NCBI GenBank assembly: GCA_024639405.1
Contig: JAHEIL010000015.1
Coordinates: 55,018 to 119,017, forward strand
From: Crocinitomicaceae bacterium
GTDB lineage: Bacteria > Bacteroidota > Bacteroidia > Flavobacteriales_D > Crocinitomicaceae
Reading direction: 5' to 3'
DNA length: 64,000 bases
In this document: positions 50,601 to 58,632 of the stretch, in pieces
Position numbering within the stretch: position 1 is the first letter of the stretch
How the letters are laid out: each line of letters begins with the position of its first letter
Program-made: the position numbers and the translations under genes
The notes under the pieces: model-generated
Databases searched by the model: none
What the model was told of the DNA's origin: nothing
What the model saw: only the letters and a program-made list of their open reading frames with translations

Positions 50601-50973
50601 GAAATTAGAAGAACTAAAAAACCAGTTGAATAAAGAGGGTAAGGGTAAAGGAAACCAATTAAATCCACTAATTAATGAACTTGAAAAACAAGAAAAGGAT
50701 TTGATCAATCGAAACTTTTCTAACGATTTAATTGAACGTCAAAAGAACATATTAACACGATTATTAGAGTCTGAAAAAGCATTAATGGAAAGAGGGTTCG
50801 AAGAAAAAAGAGAATCTAAATCAGGAAATAATCTTCCAAATGGTAACCAAATTCGATTTGATGAGTATAACAAACAAAAGTTAAAACAAATTGAATTATT
50901 GTACACTGTTGATCCAGTTTTTAAACAATATTATTTGGACAAGGCAAATCAATATTTCAATCAAAACTTTTAA
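47614..50973 (+). CDS. DUF4175-like large membrane-anchored coiled-coil protein
   Basis: 1119 aa; N-terminal TM pair, Ig-like region, long Lys/Glu/Gln-rich coiled coil, Pro/Gly-rich linker. Confidence 0.75.
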   Translation: MESFEQLLDQIDGFIRKYYKNQLLRGLLLFVTVFLFSFLFTTVFEFTLRFNTFIRGLLFFSFLLTNGFLLYRFFLVPFFKLTSFGKRISREQAADIIGKFFPAISDRLKNTLQLQNDLLENVGNIELLKASVNQRSNALKLVPFHTAINLSENKRYLKFLLPVFLLFILIGIAAPHVYKDSVERVVHFTKIYKEKAPFTFVLTDNSFTIEEGKDLKIVVLVAGKILPENVYLSSENGKFLMKKTGKNTFSSTIKKVKASGFFHFEANDFLSDSYKINVFGKATIGKLQATLIYPTYLNRSNETIQNVGDLTIPEGTQVNWSVLSKNSKYVDFISNGKRFHFSKNGFKLSQTYKNSSIIKLNYANLYFPKVDSTVFNVTVVKDAYPSIQVSQLKDSMSDGLHYFKGLASDDYGLTHLKFVYSIINEKGIVKTNVLPVQSVSGTENTFDFAVDFRREAVQLNDRIDYYFEVVDNDGVNGNKKARSSVYSYKLPSLDELNETRDEDQQQIKANLDDLLKRSKDFQKNLQKLKKEALNAKTSDWNKMNQLNQLKEEQKSIVESLEKLQNKIDKSSKEQNQLSEIDKQLLEKQEQIDKLLEQLMDDELKKLLDDLQKLLQENDKDELKDKLDKLDQSSEKMKNQLDRSLEMLKKLQLNEKIDAIEKELRSLSKDQKDLKNETLKNDTPKDKLEDKQQKINDQFDQLKEDLKEMEKLNEELSDKMDIKTPEDLKNDTDQNLQEAKEQLEKNKKNKATEKQEKASDNLKKMADQLNQQQEEANKQEEEEDINSLRAILDNLLTLSVGQEYLLVKFPKLNSNDPLYKRLSRKQRSIIDETKMVRDSLLALAKRQPKIASFVDKELNTLNSNHKLSLEDLDEHDLRKLNIHQQAAMTSFNNLALLLNESLQSMQQQMQMKMDGNGSCSKPGKGKPKPGGSSPGDMKQLLKKQLDQLKKGSNPDGKQPGDKDGQGTKPGGSSVSNPFGLSNKETAKMAAEQTALRMKLEELKNQLNKEGKGKGNQLNPLINELEKQEKDLINRNFSNDLIERQKNILTRLLESEKALMERGFEEKRESKSGNNLPNGNQIRFDEYNKQKLKQIELLYTVDPVFKQYYLDKANQYFNQNF

Positions 50974-50992
50974 GTTGTATTGAATTTATTTT

Positions 50993-51406
50993 ATGAGGGA
51001 AAATTTTGTTCTTGTTGATTCTTTAGAAATTGATTCTGATTTCTCTTCTATCAATAATGTTGAACTTTTTATTGATGAAATGTGTTTGAAATTATCTGTC
51101 TCAGATGACTTATACGGTAATGTTTTAATTGCTGTATCTGAAGCTGTAAACAATGCCATTCAACATGGAAATCAATTTTCTAAAACATTAAAAGTAACAT
51201 TAAATGTGTGTGACAGTGAGCAAGTGTTTAATTTCTCTGTTAGTGACAAGGGAAATGGTTTTGATGTTACTAACCTACCCGACCCTACCTCACCAGAAAA
51301 TGTTTTAAAGGAAAATGGCAGAGGTGTTTTTTTAATGAAAAATTTAGCTGATGAAGTTGAGTTCTTAGATAACGGTTCTTTAGTAAATTTGTATTTTAAT
51401 AAATGA
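50993..51406 (+). CDS. ATP-binding protein, RsbW-like anti-sigma/serine kinase fold
   Basis: 137 aa; AVSEAVNNAIQHGNQ (N box), VSDKGNGFDVTNLPDP (G1 box), GRGVFLMKNLADEVEF. Confidence 0.85.
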   Translation: MRENFVLVDSLEIDSDFSSINNVELFIDEMCLKLSVSDDLYGNVLIAVSEAVNNAIQHGNQFSKTLKVTLNVCDSEQVFNFSVSDKGNGFDVTNLPDPTSPENVLKENGRGVFLMKNLADEVEFLDNGSLVNLYFNK

Positions 51407-51837
51407 TCGATTTTAATATTGTTGATGTAGAATTACCTTTTAACTGTGATGAAAAGTTTGTATCATGGATTACTTTTGTTGTTTTAAATGAAAAAAAAGA
51501 ATTAGGTCCTATTTCCTATGTTTTTACTTCAGATTCTTATTTGTTGGATATTAACAAACAATATTTGAATCATGATTATTATACAGATATTATAACTTTT
51601 GATTATACTGATGAAGGCTGTGTTTCTGGTGATTTGTTTATTTCTTATGAGCGAATAATAGATCATTCATCACAGTTTAATGTTGATATATTTGAAGAGT
51701 TTTTGCGTGTATGTGTTCATGGTGTCCTTCATTTGTTGGGCTACAAGGATAAGCGGCCAGAGGAAGAAGAATTAATGAGAAAAAAAGAATCCTATTATAT
51801 TCAAGAATATGTTTCACGTGAAACATATTCTATTTAA
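51403..51837 (+). CDS. ybeY: Endoribonuclease YbeY
   Basis: 144 aa; ITFDYTDEGCVSGDLFISYERI, VHGVLHLLGYKDKRPEEEELMRKKE. Confidence 0.93.
   Translation: MIDFNIVDVELPFNCDEKFVSWITFVVLNEKKELGPISYVFTSDSYLLDINKQYLNHDYYTDIITFDYTDEGCVSGDLFISYERIIDHSSQFNVDIFEEFLRVCVHGVLHLLGYKDKRPEEEELMRKKESYYIQEYVSRETYSI
51810..51825. promoter_or_regulatory. parS site (ParB centromere), perfect palindrome
   Basis: TGTTTCACGTGAAACA, identical to the conserved parS 16-mer; embedded in the last codons of ybeY. Confidence 0.93.
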
Positions 51838-51840
51838 TTT

Positions 51841-51856
51841 TGTTTCACGTGAAACA
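51841..51856. promoter_or_regulatory. parS site (ParB centromere), perfect palindrome
   Basis: TGTTTCACGTGAAACA, 31 bp from the first; ends 8 nt before the mnmG ATG. Confidence 0.93.
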
Positions 51857-51864
51857 TTTGTCTT

Positions 51865-53733
51865 ATGTTAAAATCTTATGATGTAATTGTAGTTGGTGCT
51901 GGTCACGCTGGATGTGAGGCTGCTAATGCTGCTGCAAAACTTGGCAGTTCTGTTTTGTTGTTAACAATGAACATGAACACCATTGCTCAAATGAGTTGTA
52001 ATCCAGCCATGGGTGGTGTTGCTAAAGGTCAGATTGTGCGTGAGATTGATGCGCTTGGTGGTGGTTCAGGCTATGTAAGTGATAGAAGTGCTATTCAATT
52101 TAGAATGTTGAATTTATCTAAAGGTCCAGCAATGTGGTCGCCAAGAACTCAAAACGACAGAATGTTGTTTGCTGAAGAATGGCGCTTGTTATTAGAGCGA
52201 AATCCCAACGTAGATTTTTGGCAAGATATGTGTTCTGGTTTAATTGTTGAAGGCGATTCAATTGTTGGTGTTAAAACTTCTTTGGGAATTTCTATTTATG
52301 GTAAATCAGTTGTGCTTACTAATGGTACTTTTTTAAATGGTTTAATTCATATTGGTGAAAAACAATTTGGTGGTGGTCGCGCAGCCGAAAGAAATTCAAC
52401 AGGTATAACTGAAGATTTAATTTCGTATGGTTTTGTTTCAGGAAGAATGAAGACAGGAACCCCGCCCAGAGTGGATGGCCGTTCTTTAGATTATTCAAAA
52501 ATGGAAGTTCAAGATGGTGATTTCAATCCATCAACTTTTAGTTTTATGCATACCAAACCTTTGGATAAGCAAATACCGTGTCATATAACTTATACTAACG
52601 AAGAAACACATGATTTATTAAGAACAGGTTTTGATCGTTCTCCAATGTTTAATGGTGCTATTAAAAGTACTGGTCCAAGATATTGTCCTAGTATTGAAGA
52701 TAAGATCAATCGTTTTGCAGATCGTGATCGTCACCAAATTTTTGTTGAACCTGAGGGTTGGAACACAGTTGAGATTTATGTAAATGGATTTAGCACGTCA
52801 TTACCTGAAGAAGTGCAATTAAAAGCAATGCATGCAATTCCTGGTTTCGAACATGCAAAAATGTTTCGTCCTGGTTATGCAATTGAATATGATTACTTCC
52901 CTCCAACACAATTGAAGCATACTTTAGAAACAAAGTTAATTCATAACTTATATTTCGCTGGTCAGATAAATGGAACAACTGGTTATGAAGAAGCAGCATC
53001 ACAGGGATTAATGGCAGGGATTAATGCTCATAGAAAAATTAACGATCTTTCTCCCTTTATTCTTAAACGTAATGAAGCATACATTGGTGTTTTAATAGAT
53101 GATTTAATCACAAAAGGTACAATTGAGCCTTATAGAATGTTTACAAGTAGAGCAGAGTTTAGAATTTTACTACGTCAAGACAATGCTGATGTAAGGTTAA
53201 CACCATTGGCTCATGCAATTGGTTTGGTAGATAATGAGCGATTAGACAATGTTGATTTGAAGATTTCTAAAACCAATGAAATTATATCAAAGTTAAAATC
53301 TATTGGTGTAACTCCTGATTTTGCAAATTCTATTTTGCAAGAAAAAGACTCTACTTTGCTTACACAACAAGTAAAATTATCTTCATTAATTACACGTCCT
53401 CAACTTCAAATGTCTGATATTATCCGTATGTCTGATGATTTTTCTATGCAATTAGATCAAGACAACATTGCAACCATCAGTGCTTTAGAACAAGCTGAGA
53501 TTTTAATGAAATATGAAGGGTATATTGAGCGCGAGCAAGAACAAGCTAATAAAATGTTGAAACTTGAAGATGTGAAAATCCCACAGACAATAAATTATTC
53601 ATCTATTAAAAGCTTAAGCTTGGAGGCTAAAGAAAAACTATCTAAGGTTTCTCCTGTTACAATTGGTCAAGCAGCACGTATTAGTGGTGTTTCACCAAGT
53701 GACATCTCAGTTTTATTGATTCACATCAATTAA
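51865..53733 (+). CDS. mnmG: tRNA uridine-5-carboxymethylaminomethyl(34) synthesis enzyme MnmG
   Basis: 622 aa; YDVIVVGAGHAGCEAANAAAKLG, NPAMGGVAKGQIVREIDALGG, GTFLNGLIHIGEKQFGGGRAAE, MKTGTPPRVDGRS. Confidence 0.97.
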   Translation: MLKSYDVIVVGAGHAGCEAANAAAKLGSSVLLLTMNMNTIAQMSCNPAMGGVAKGQIVREIDALGGGSGYVSDRSAIQFRMLNLSKGPAMWSPRTQNDRMLFAEEWRLLLERNPNVDFWQDMCSGLIVEGDSIVGVKTSLGISIYGKSVVLTNGTFLNGLIHIGEKQFGGGRAAERNSTGITEDLISYGFVSGRMKTGTPPRVDGRSLDYSKMEVQDGDFNPSTFSFMHTKPLDKQIPCHITYTNEETHDLLRTGFDRSPMFNGAIKSTGPRYCPSIEDKINRFADRDRHQIFVEPEGWNTVEIYVNGFSTSLPEEVQLKAMHAIPGFEHAKMFRPGYAIEYDYFPPTQLKHTLETKLIHNLYFAGQINGTTGYEEAASQGLMAGINAHRKINDLSPFILKRNEAYIGVLIDDLITKGTIEPYRMFTSRAEFRILLRQDNADVRLTPLAHAIGLVDNERLDNVDLKISKTNEIISKLKSIGVTPDFANSILQEKDSTLLTQQVKLSSLITRPQLQMSDIIRMSDDFSMQLDQDNIATISALEQAEILMKYEGYIEREQEQANKMLKLEDVKIPQTINYSSIKSLSLEAKEKLSKVSPVTIGQAARISGVSPSDISVLLIHIN

Positions 53734-53735
53734 CT

Positions 53736-53751
53736 TGTTTCACGTGGAACA
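53736..53751. promoter_or_regulatory. parS-like site, one mismatch from perfect palindrome
   Basis: TGTTTCACGTGGAACA, between the convergent ends of mnmG and ispG. Confidence 0.85.
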
Positions 53752-53759
53752 GCAAGAAA

Positions 53760-55691
53760 TTAAATTTTCGGCTCAATCCAGTCACCATTTTCTTTAATTA
53801 AATTAATTAATTCTTTAACAGCTTCTTCTTCAGGAACATTTTTCTTTACAACTGTTTTCTCTTTGTATAAGTGTATCTTTCCGATTCCCGTTCCTACGTA
53901 TCCATAATCAGCGTCAGCCATTTCACCAGGACCATTTACGATACAACCCATAATTCCAATTTTTATTCCCTTCAAGTGACTCGTTTCTTTTCTGATTTTT
54001 GCTGTAGTTTCTTGTAAATCAAATAATGTTCTTCCACATGATGGACAAGAAATATATTCAGTTTTAGAAATCCTTGTTCTTGTTGCTTGTAAAATTCCGA
54101 AAGATGTTGAATTTATTAATTGTGACGATACATTTCCTGTTATCCACAGTCCATCACCAAAACCATCAATAAAACTAATTCCTAATTCACTTGAAGTAAA
54201 TAATTGGAATTGCTCTTCTTCACTTAGTTCTGTTGAAAGTTTCAAAACAACAGGGTTGTTTATATTTTTTTTCGCAAAATTTATATGAAAATTTCGGTTT
54301 AAATGATTTGATTCGTTTAGTGTTCCTTCAATTAGAAGGATACTGTTTGGGTAGTTTTTAATGACATCTAAATTTGTTTCTTGTTCTTTATTGATACGAA
54401 CAAAGGATTTAACAGCAGGATCAATCGTATGAACTTCTTCTATATTGATAAGAGGATAGAACCCTTTTTTGTTGGCGTAATTTTGTTTCCAATTCTTAAA
54501 ACTGCATATAACACCAAGTGTTCCTGGTAATTCAATATTTATTTCTTGATCTCCAATGTAAACAAAGTCAGCCGCTTGATCCATAATATTCCACTTATCA
54601 AGTGGAATAGAATAGGCATAACCAAACCCAAAAAAATGTGCAGGTTTGATATTTGTAATTTTTGATAAATCGGCTACAACAACGGGTACATTTTTGCCAC
54701 CAACTGTTTCAACTGCGATGCTTTTTCTTCGTTGGTAGTCAAAAGGTGAATATGGAAGTTCTTCCGAAGATGAAATCGCTTCAAATGGTTTGTAATTGCT
54801 AAATTTCTGAATTAATTTTTGAGCAACTGGTATTTCTTTTTCTGGATCTTCAGTTAATGAAACGCGAATAGTGTCGCCAATTCCATCTTCTAATAAAGCG
54901 CCAATTCCAACTGCAGATTTAATTCTTCCGTCTTCTCCGTCTCCTGCTTCTGTAACGCCTAAATGTAATGGATAAACACGTTTGTTTTCAATCATTTTCG
55001 CGCACAATAAGCGATATGCTTGAACCATAACAAGGGAGTTGCTCGCTTTCATAGAGATTACGAGGTTATAAAATTCATTTTTCTCACAAACACGAATGAA
55101 TTCGAAAGCAGATTCAACCATTCCTTCAGGCGTATCTCCATAACGACTTAAAATTCGATCTGATAGAGAACCATGATTCGTTCCAATACGCATTGCAGTA
55201 TTGTGTTTTTTGCACAATTCAATTAATGGAATAAATTTTTCTTCTATACGTTTTAATTCTTCAGCATAAGAAGCGTCAGTAAAATCTATTTCTTCAAATT
55301 TTTTCTTATCGGCATAGTTGCCAGGGTTTACACGAACCTTTTCTACAATTTTTGCTGCTATTTCAGCTGCATTTGGTGTAAAATGTATATCCGCAACTAA
55401 AGGAACTGTAAAACCTAATTTTGATAATTTTTCTTTGATTTGAACCAATGCTTCAGCTTCTTTTTTGCTAGGTGCTGTTAATCTAACCAACTCACACCCT
55501 TCCTTTATCATTCTAATTGATTGATTAACAGAGCCTTCAATGTCTAAAGTGTCGGTGGTTGTCATTGATTGTACTCGAATCGGATGATTTCCTCCTAATT
55601 CTAACATTCCGATTTGAACACCTATAGTTTTCAATCTTTTTCTTTCAAAAAGGTCAACACAATAGTTTTTTGTTGTTTTAAAATCAATCAT
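53760..55691 (-). CDS. ispG: 4-hydroxy-3-methylbut-2-enyl diphosphate synthase, large (insert-containing) form
   Basis: 643 aa; GGNHPIRVQSMTTTDTLD, PLVADIHFTPNAAEIAA, VRVNPGNYADK; Fe-S domain ISCPSCGRTLFDL and GIMGCIVNGPGEMADADYGYVGTG. Confidence 0.95.
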   Translation of the reverse strand: MIDFKTTKNYCVDLFERKRLKTIGVQIGMLELGGNHPIRVQSMTTTDTLDIEGSVNQSIRMIKEGCELVRLTAPSKKEAEALVQIKEKLSKLGFTVPLVADIHFTPNAAEIAAKIVEKVRVNPGNYADKKKFEEIDFTDASYAEELKRIEEKFIPLIELCKKHNTAMRIGTNHGSLSDRILSRYGDTPEGMVESAFEFIRVCEKNEFYNLVISMKASNSLVMVQAYRLLCAKMIENKRVYPLHLGVTEAGDGEDGRIKSAVGIGALLEDGIGDTIRVSLTEDPEKEIPVAQKLIQKFSNYKPFEAISSSEELPYSPFDYQRRKSIAVETVGGKNVPVVVADLSKITNIKPAHFFGFGYAYSIPLDKWNIMDQAADFVYIGDQEINIELPGTLGVICSFKNWKQNYANKKGFYPLINIEEVHTIDPAVKSFVRINKEQETNLDVIKNYPNSILLIEGTLNESNHLNRNFHINFAKKNINNPVVLKLSTELSEEEQFQLFTSSELGISFIDGFGDGLWITGNVSSQLINSTSFGILQATRTRISKTEYISCPSCGRTLFDLQETTAKIRKETSHLKGIKIGIMGCIVNGPGEMADADYGYVGTGIGKIHLYKEKTVVKKNVPEEEAVKELINLIKENGDWIEPKI

Positions 55692-55798
55692 TTTTCTAAA
55701 ATTATGTTAATTAACACGTGAAACAAAAATAGATATTATAATGTTTATGAGGAATTATTACTAATAACAAATCATTGTTAATAGTCAAACACAATTAA

Positions 55799-55832
55799 TT
55801 GAATAAAGATTAAAGTTAATTGTGTAAATTTG
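55799..55832 (+). promoter_or_regulatory. Putative desaturase promoter (TTG, 23 bp, TAAATTTG)
   Basis: Matches Bacteroidota -33/-7 spacing; 19 nt before ATG 55852. Confidence 0.5.
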
Positions 55833-55851
55833 AAAAAATTAAATGATTTAG

Positions 55852-56958
55852 ATGAATTTTTCCTCAGTTACATTTGCAAAAAATCAAAACGAAGAGTTTT
55901 ATAAAGTTTTGCGTCAAAGAGTTAGTGAATATTTCAAAACAAACAACATTTCTAGGTATGCCAATGCTAGTATGGTCGTTAAAACGATTGTAATGCTTGG
56001 GCTGTATATTACTCCTTTTATTTTGTTATTGACAATTGCTGAAAATCCTTGGTTTATTTTTGCATTGTATGTAGGAATGGGAGTTGGAATGGCTGGTTGT
56101 GGACTTTCTGTTATGCACGATGCTAATCATGGAACATTTTCAAAAAATGAGAAAGTCAACAAATTTGTAGGTTATATCATGTTTTTATTGGGAGGAAGTG
56201 ATGTAAATTGGCGTATTCAGCACAATGTGTTACACCACACATATACAAACGTAACCGGAATGGATGAAGATATTGATCCAGGAATTATTATGCGATTTTC
56301 ACCTCATGAAAAGAGAAGATTCATGCACCGTTTTCAACACATATATGCCTGGTTTTTGTATGGATTAATGACATTTATGTGGTTCTTGACGAAAGATTAT
56401 AAACAAGCGATTCGTTACGAGAAAATGGGGTTGACTAAAACACAAAACATTACGTTTAAACGTCATATTTTTACATTAATCATTGCTAAATTATTATATG
56501 GTGGTATTTTAATTGGGTTACCAATATTATTTACAGGGTTAAGTTTCTGGGTTAGTTTTTTAGGGTTTTTCTTGATGAATTTTGTTTCAGGATTAATTTT
56601 GGCAGCCATTTTCCAACCGGCTCATGTTGTTCCAACTTCTGATTATCAAATACCAGATGAATCAGGCAACATCAATGCTGACTGGGCCGTGAATCAATTA
56701 TTCAATACAGCTAATTTTGCACCGAAAGCAAAATTACTTTCATGGTATGTTGGTGGTTTAAATTATCAAGTTGAACACCATTTGTTTCCAAACATTTGTC
56801 ATGTTCATTATGCTAAATTGTCTAAAATTGTTAAAGAAACGGCAGCTGAATATAACTTGCCATATCATTCTTACAAAACATTTGCAAAAGCAATCGCAGA
56901 ACATACAAAAATGTTGTATCGTTTAGGAAATTATGATGAAGCTCCTGCGATTCATTAA
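55852..56958 (+). CDS. Membrane fatty acid desaturase (acyl-CoA/front-end type)
   Basis: 368 aa; three His boxes: HDANHGTF, QHNVLHHTYTN, QVEHHLFPNICHVHY. Confidence 0.92.
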   Translation: MNFSSVTFAKNQNEEFYKVLRQRVSEYFKTNNISRYANASMVVKTIVMLGLYITPFILLLTIAENPWFIFALYVGMGVGMAGCGLSVMHDANHGTFSKNEKVNKFVGYIMFLLGGSDVNWRIQHNVLHHTYTNVTGMDEDIDPGIIMRFSPHEKRRFMHRFQHIYAWFLYGLMTFMWFLTKDYKQAIRYEKMGLTKTQNITFKRHIFTLIIAKLLYGGILIGLPILFTGLSFWVSFLGFFLMNFVSGLILAAIFQPAHVVPTSDYQIPDESGNINADWAVNQLFNTANFAPKAKLLSWYVGGLNYQVEHHLFPNICHVHYAKLSKIVKETAAEYNLPYHSYKTFAKAIAEHTKMLYRLGNYDEAPAIH

Positions 56959-56964
56959 CTGGAA

Positions 56965-57318
56965 ATGATTCTAGAAGAATTTTATGAATATTGTTTAAGA
57001 AAGCCTTTTGTTACAGAAGGCTTTCCTTTTGATCAATCAACACTTGTGTTAAAAGTTGGTTCAAAAATGTTTGCTTTAGCGGATGTTGATGCGTTTGATG
57101 GTGTAAATTTGAAGTGTGACCCAGAGCGTTCGATAGAATTAAGAGAAACTTATTTTGGCATTCAGCCAGGCTATCACATGAATAAAAAGCACTGGAATAC
57201 GGTTTCAACCAATTCAGATGTATCCAATGATTTATTAAAAGAATTCATAGATCTCTCGTATAATTTAGTGTTTCAATCTCTAACAAAAAAAGAACGCAAT
57301 GAGCTTGAGATGGGATAA
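56965..57318 (+). CDS. MmcQ/YjbR family DNA-binding-like protein
   Basis: 117 aa; YCLRKPFVTEGFPFDQSTLVLKVGSKMFALADV, PGYHMNKKHWNTV. Confidence 0.85.
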   Translation: MILEEFYEYCLRKPFVTEGFPFDQSTLVLKVGSKMFALADVDAFDGVNLKCDPERSIELRETYFGIQPGYHMNKKHWNTVSTNSDVSNDLLKEFIDLSYNLVFQSLTKKERNELEMG

Positions 57319-57676
57319 ATATATTTGGGCTGTTCGTCTTGAAAAAACAAGATCGCAAGCATCCGAAGCCCTCTCAAAAGGGCGAATTAAAATCAACCAA
57401 TCTCCTGTTAAGCCATCAAAAGAACCAAAAGTTGGAGACACCATTCAAATTTCAAAAAACACTGCTGTGTTTTCATATAAAGTAATTGCTTTGTTGGAAA
57501 AAAGAGTAGGAGCAAAGTTAGTAGCAGATTATTTAATTGACACTACACCTCTTGAAGAGCTTGAAAAATACAAAACGTATCAACTCGCACAAGCTGTTTA
57601 CCGACAAAATGGTTCAGGTAAACCAACCAAACAAGACCGAAGAAATTTAGATGAATTTCTTGATAATTGGGAATAA
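57299..57676 (+). CDS. S4-domain RNA-binding protein (Hsp15-like)
   Basis: 125 aa; LRWDKYIWAVRLEKTRSQASEALSKGRIKINQSPVKPSKEPKVGDTI. Confidence 0.88.
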   Translation: MSLRWDKYIWAVRLEKTRSQASEALSKGRIKINQSPVKPSKEPKVGDTIQISKNTAVFSYKVIALLEKRVGAKLVADYLIDTTPLEELEKYKTYQLAQAVYRQNGSGKPTKQDRRNLDEFLDNWE

Positions 57677-57741
57677 TTTAATGCAATTGTAACTTTTTTA
57701 TGGTTTTGAAGTCTAAAGGAAGAACTTAAATAAAAAAGAAC

Positions 57742-58563
57742 ATGAAAAACAAGATTACATTTGCAGCATTGGTTTTTACCAGTACTTTTTTTGCACAAGA
57801 AAAAAAAGAAAGTGATACTACTCGAATCAATATGGGTGAGGTAGAAATTCTTTTGATCGACCATTCTAAAGACAAAAAAGAAGAGAAAGAAACCAAAGAC
57901 ACTCTTACTTACGTAACAGGAAAAGATAACAAATTCGGAAGAAAAGAGGCGCATTGGGCAGGAGTTGATTTTGGATTTAGAACAATGTTAAACGATAATT
58001 TTACTCCAGACTTTGAAAACAATGTTTTTTTGGAGAATAATATTGCGCAGTCTATGGTGTGGAACATTAATTTTTTAGAACGTAAATTTCCAATTATTCA
58101 ACATCATTTAGGTTTTACAACTGGTTTAGGTTTTAGTTTTACGCAGTTTGCGTTCAATAACAATTATATCATCAATACAACTGGCCCAGAAATTACAGCT
58201 GCTGTAGATCCAATTTATACCTATTCTAAAAATAAATTAAACGCAACTTATTTAACGTTGCCATTGTTATTAGAGTTTTGTAGCAGTAACTATGAAGATG
58301 AAGGGTTTTATTTTAATGCTGGAGTTGTTGGAGGGGTGAAAATCTATTCTCGCATTCACCGTGAAGGTTCATTTGATGGAAAAACGTTTGATGAATCTGT
58401 TAAAGGAGATTATGAAATTAATCCATTTATTTTGAATTCAGCAGCAAGAATTGGCTACAAAGGATTGGGATTGTTTGTTGATTATAGCTTATTAAGCTAT
58501 TTTAAGCCAAACAAAACAGATAACGTGCATCCGTTAGCCTTTGGGTTGTCTTTAAATTTTTAA
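57742..58563 (+). CDS. PorT-family-like outer membrane beta-barrel protein
   Basis: 273 aa; signal peptide; HWAGVDFGFRTML, YLTLPLLLEF, C-terminal strand ending in F. Confidence 0.7.
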   Translation: MKNKITFAALVFTSTFFAQEKKESDTTRINMGEVEILLIDHSKDKKEEKETKDTLTYVTGKDNKFGRKEAHWAGVDFGFRTMLNDNFTPDFENNVFLENNIAQSMVWNINFLERKFPIIQHHLGFTTGLGFSFTQFAFNNNYIINTTGPEITAAVDPIYTYSKNKLNATYLTLPLLLEFCSSNYEDEGFYFNAGVVGGVKIYSRIHREGSFDGKTFDESVKGDYEINPFILNSAARIGYKGLGLFVDYSLLSYFKPNKTDNVHPLAFGLSLNF

Positions 58564-58576
58564 GTGCTTAAAACGC

Positions 58577-58610
58577 AAAAAAGGCAGGAATATAGATTCC
58601 TGCCTTTTTT
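58577..58610. terminator. Bidirectional terminator between convergent genes
   Basis: AAAAGGCAGGAAT-ATAG-ATTCCTGCCTTTT. Confidence 0.9.
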
Positions 58611-58632
58611 ATGCATTCTAAATTAAAGAATC

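Noticed and set aside
54140-54148. Perfect DnaA-box 9-mer TTATCCACA
   Set aside because: Single copy inside ispG; about 0.5 occurrences are expected by chance in 64 kb on two strands, and I saw no cluster. Not evidence of oriC itself.
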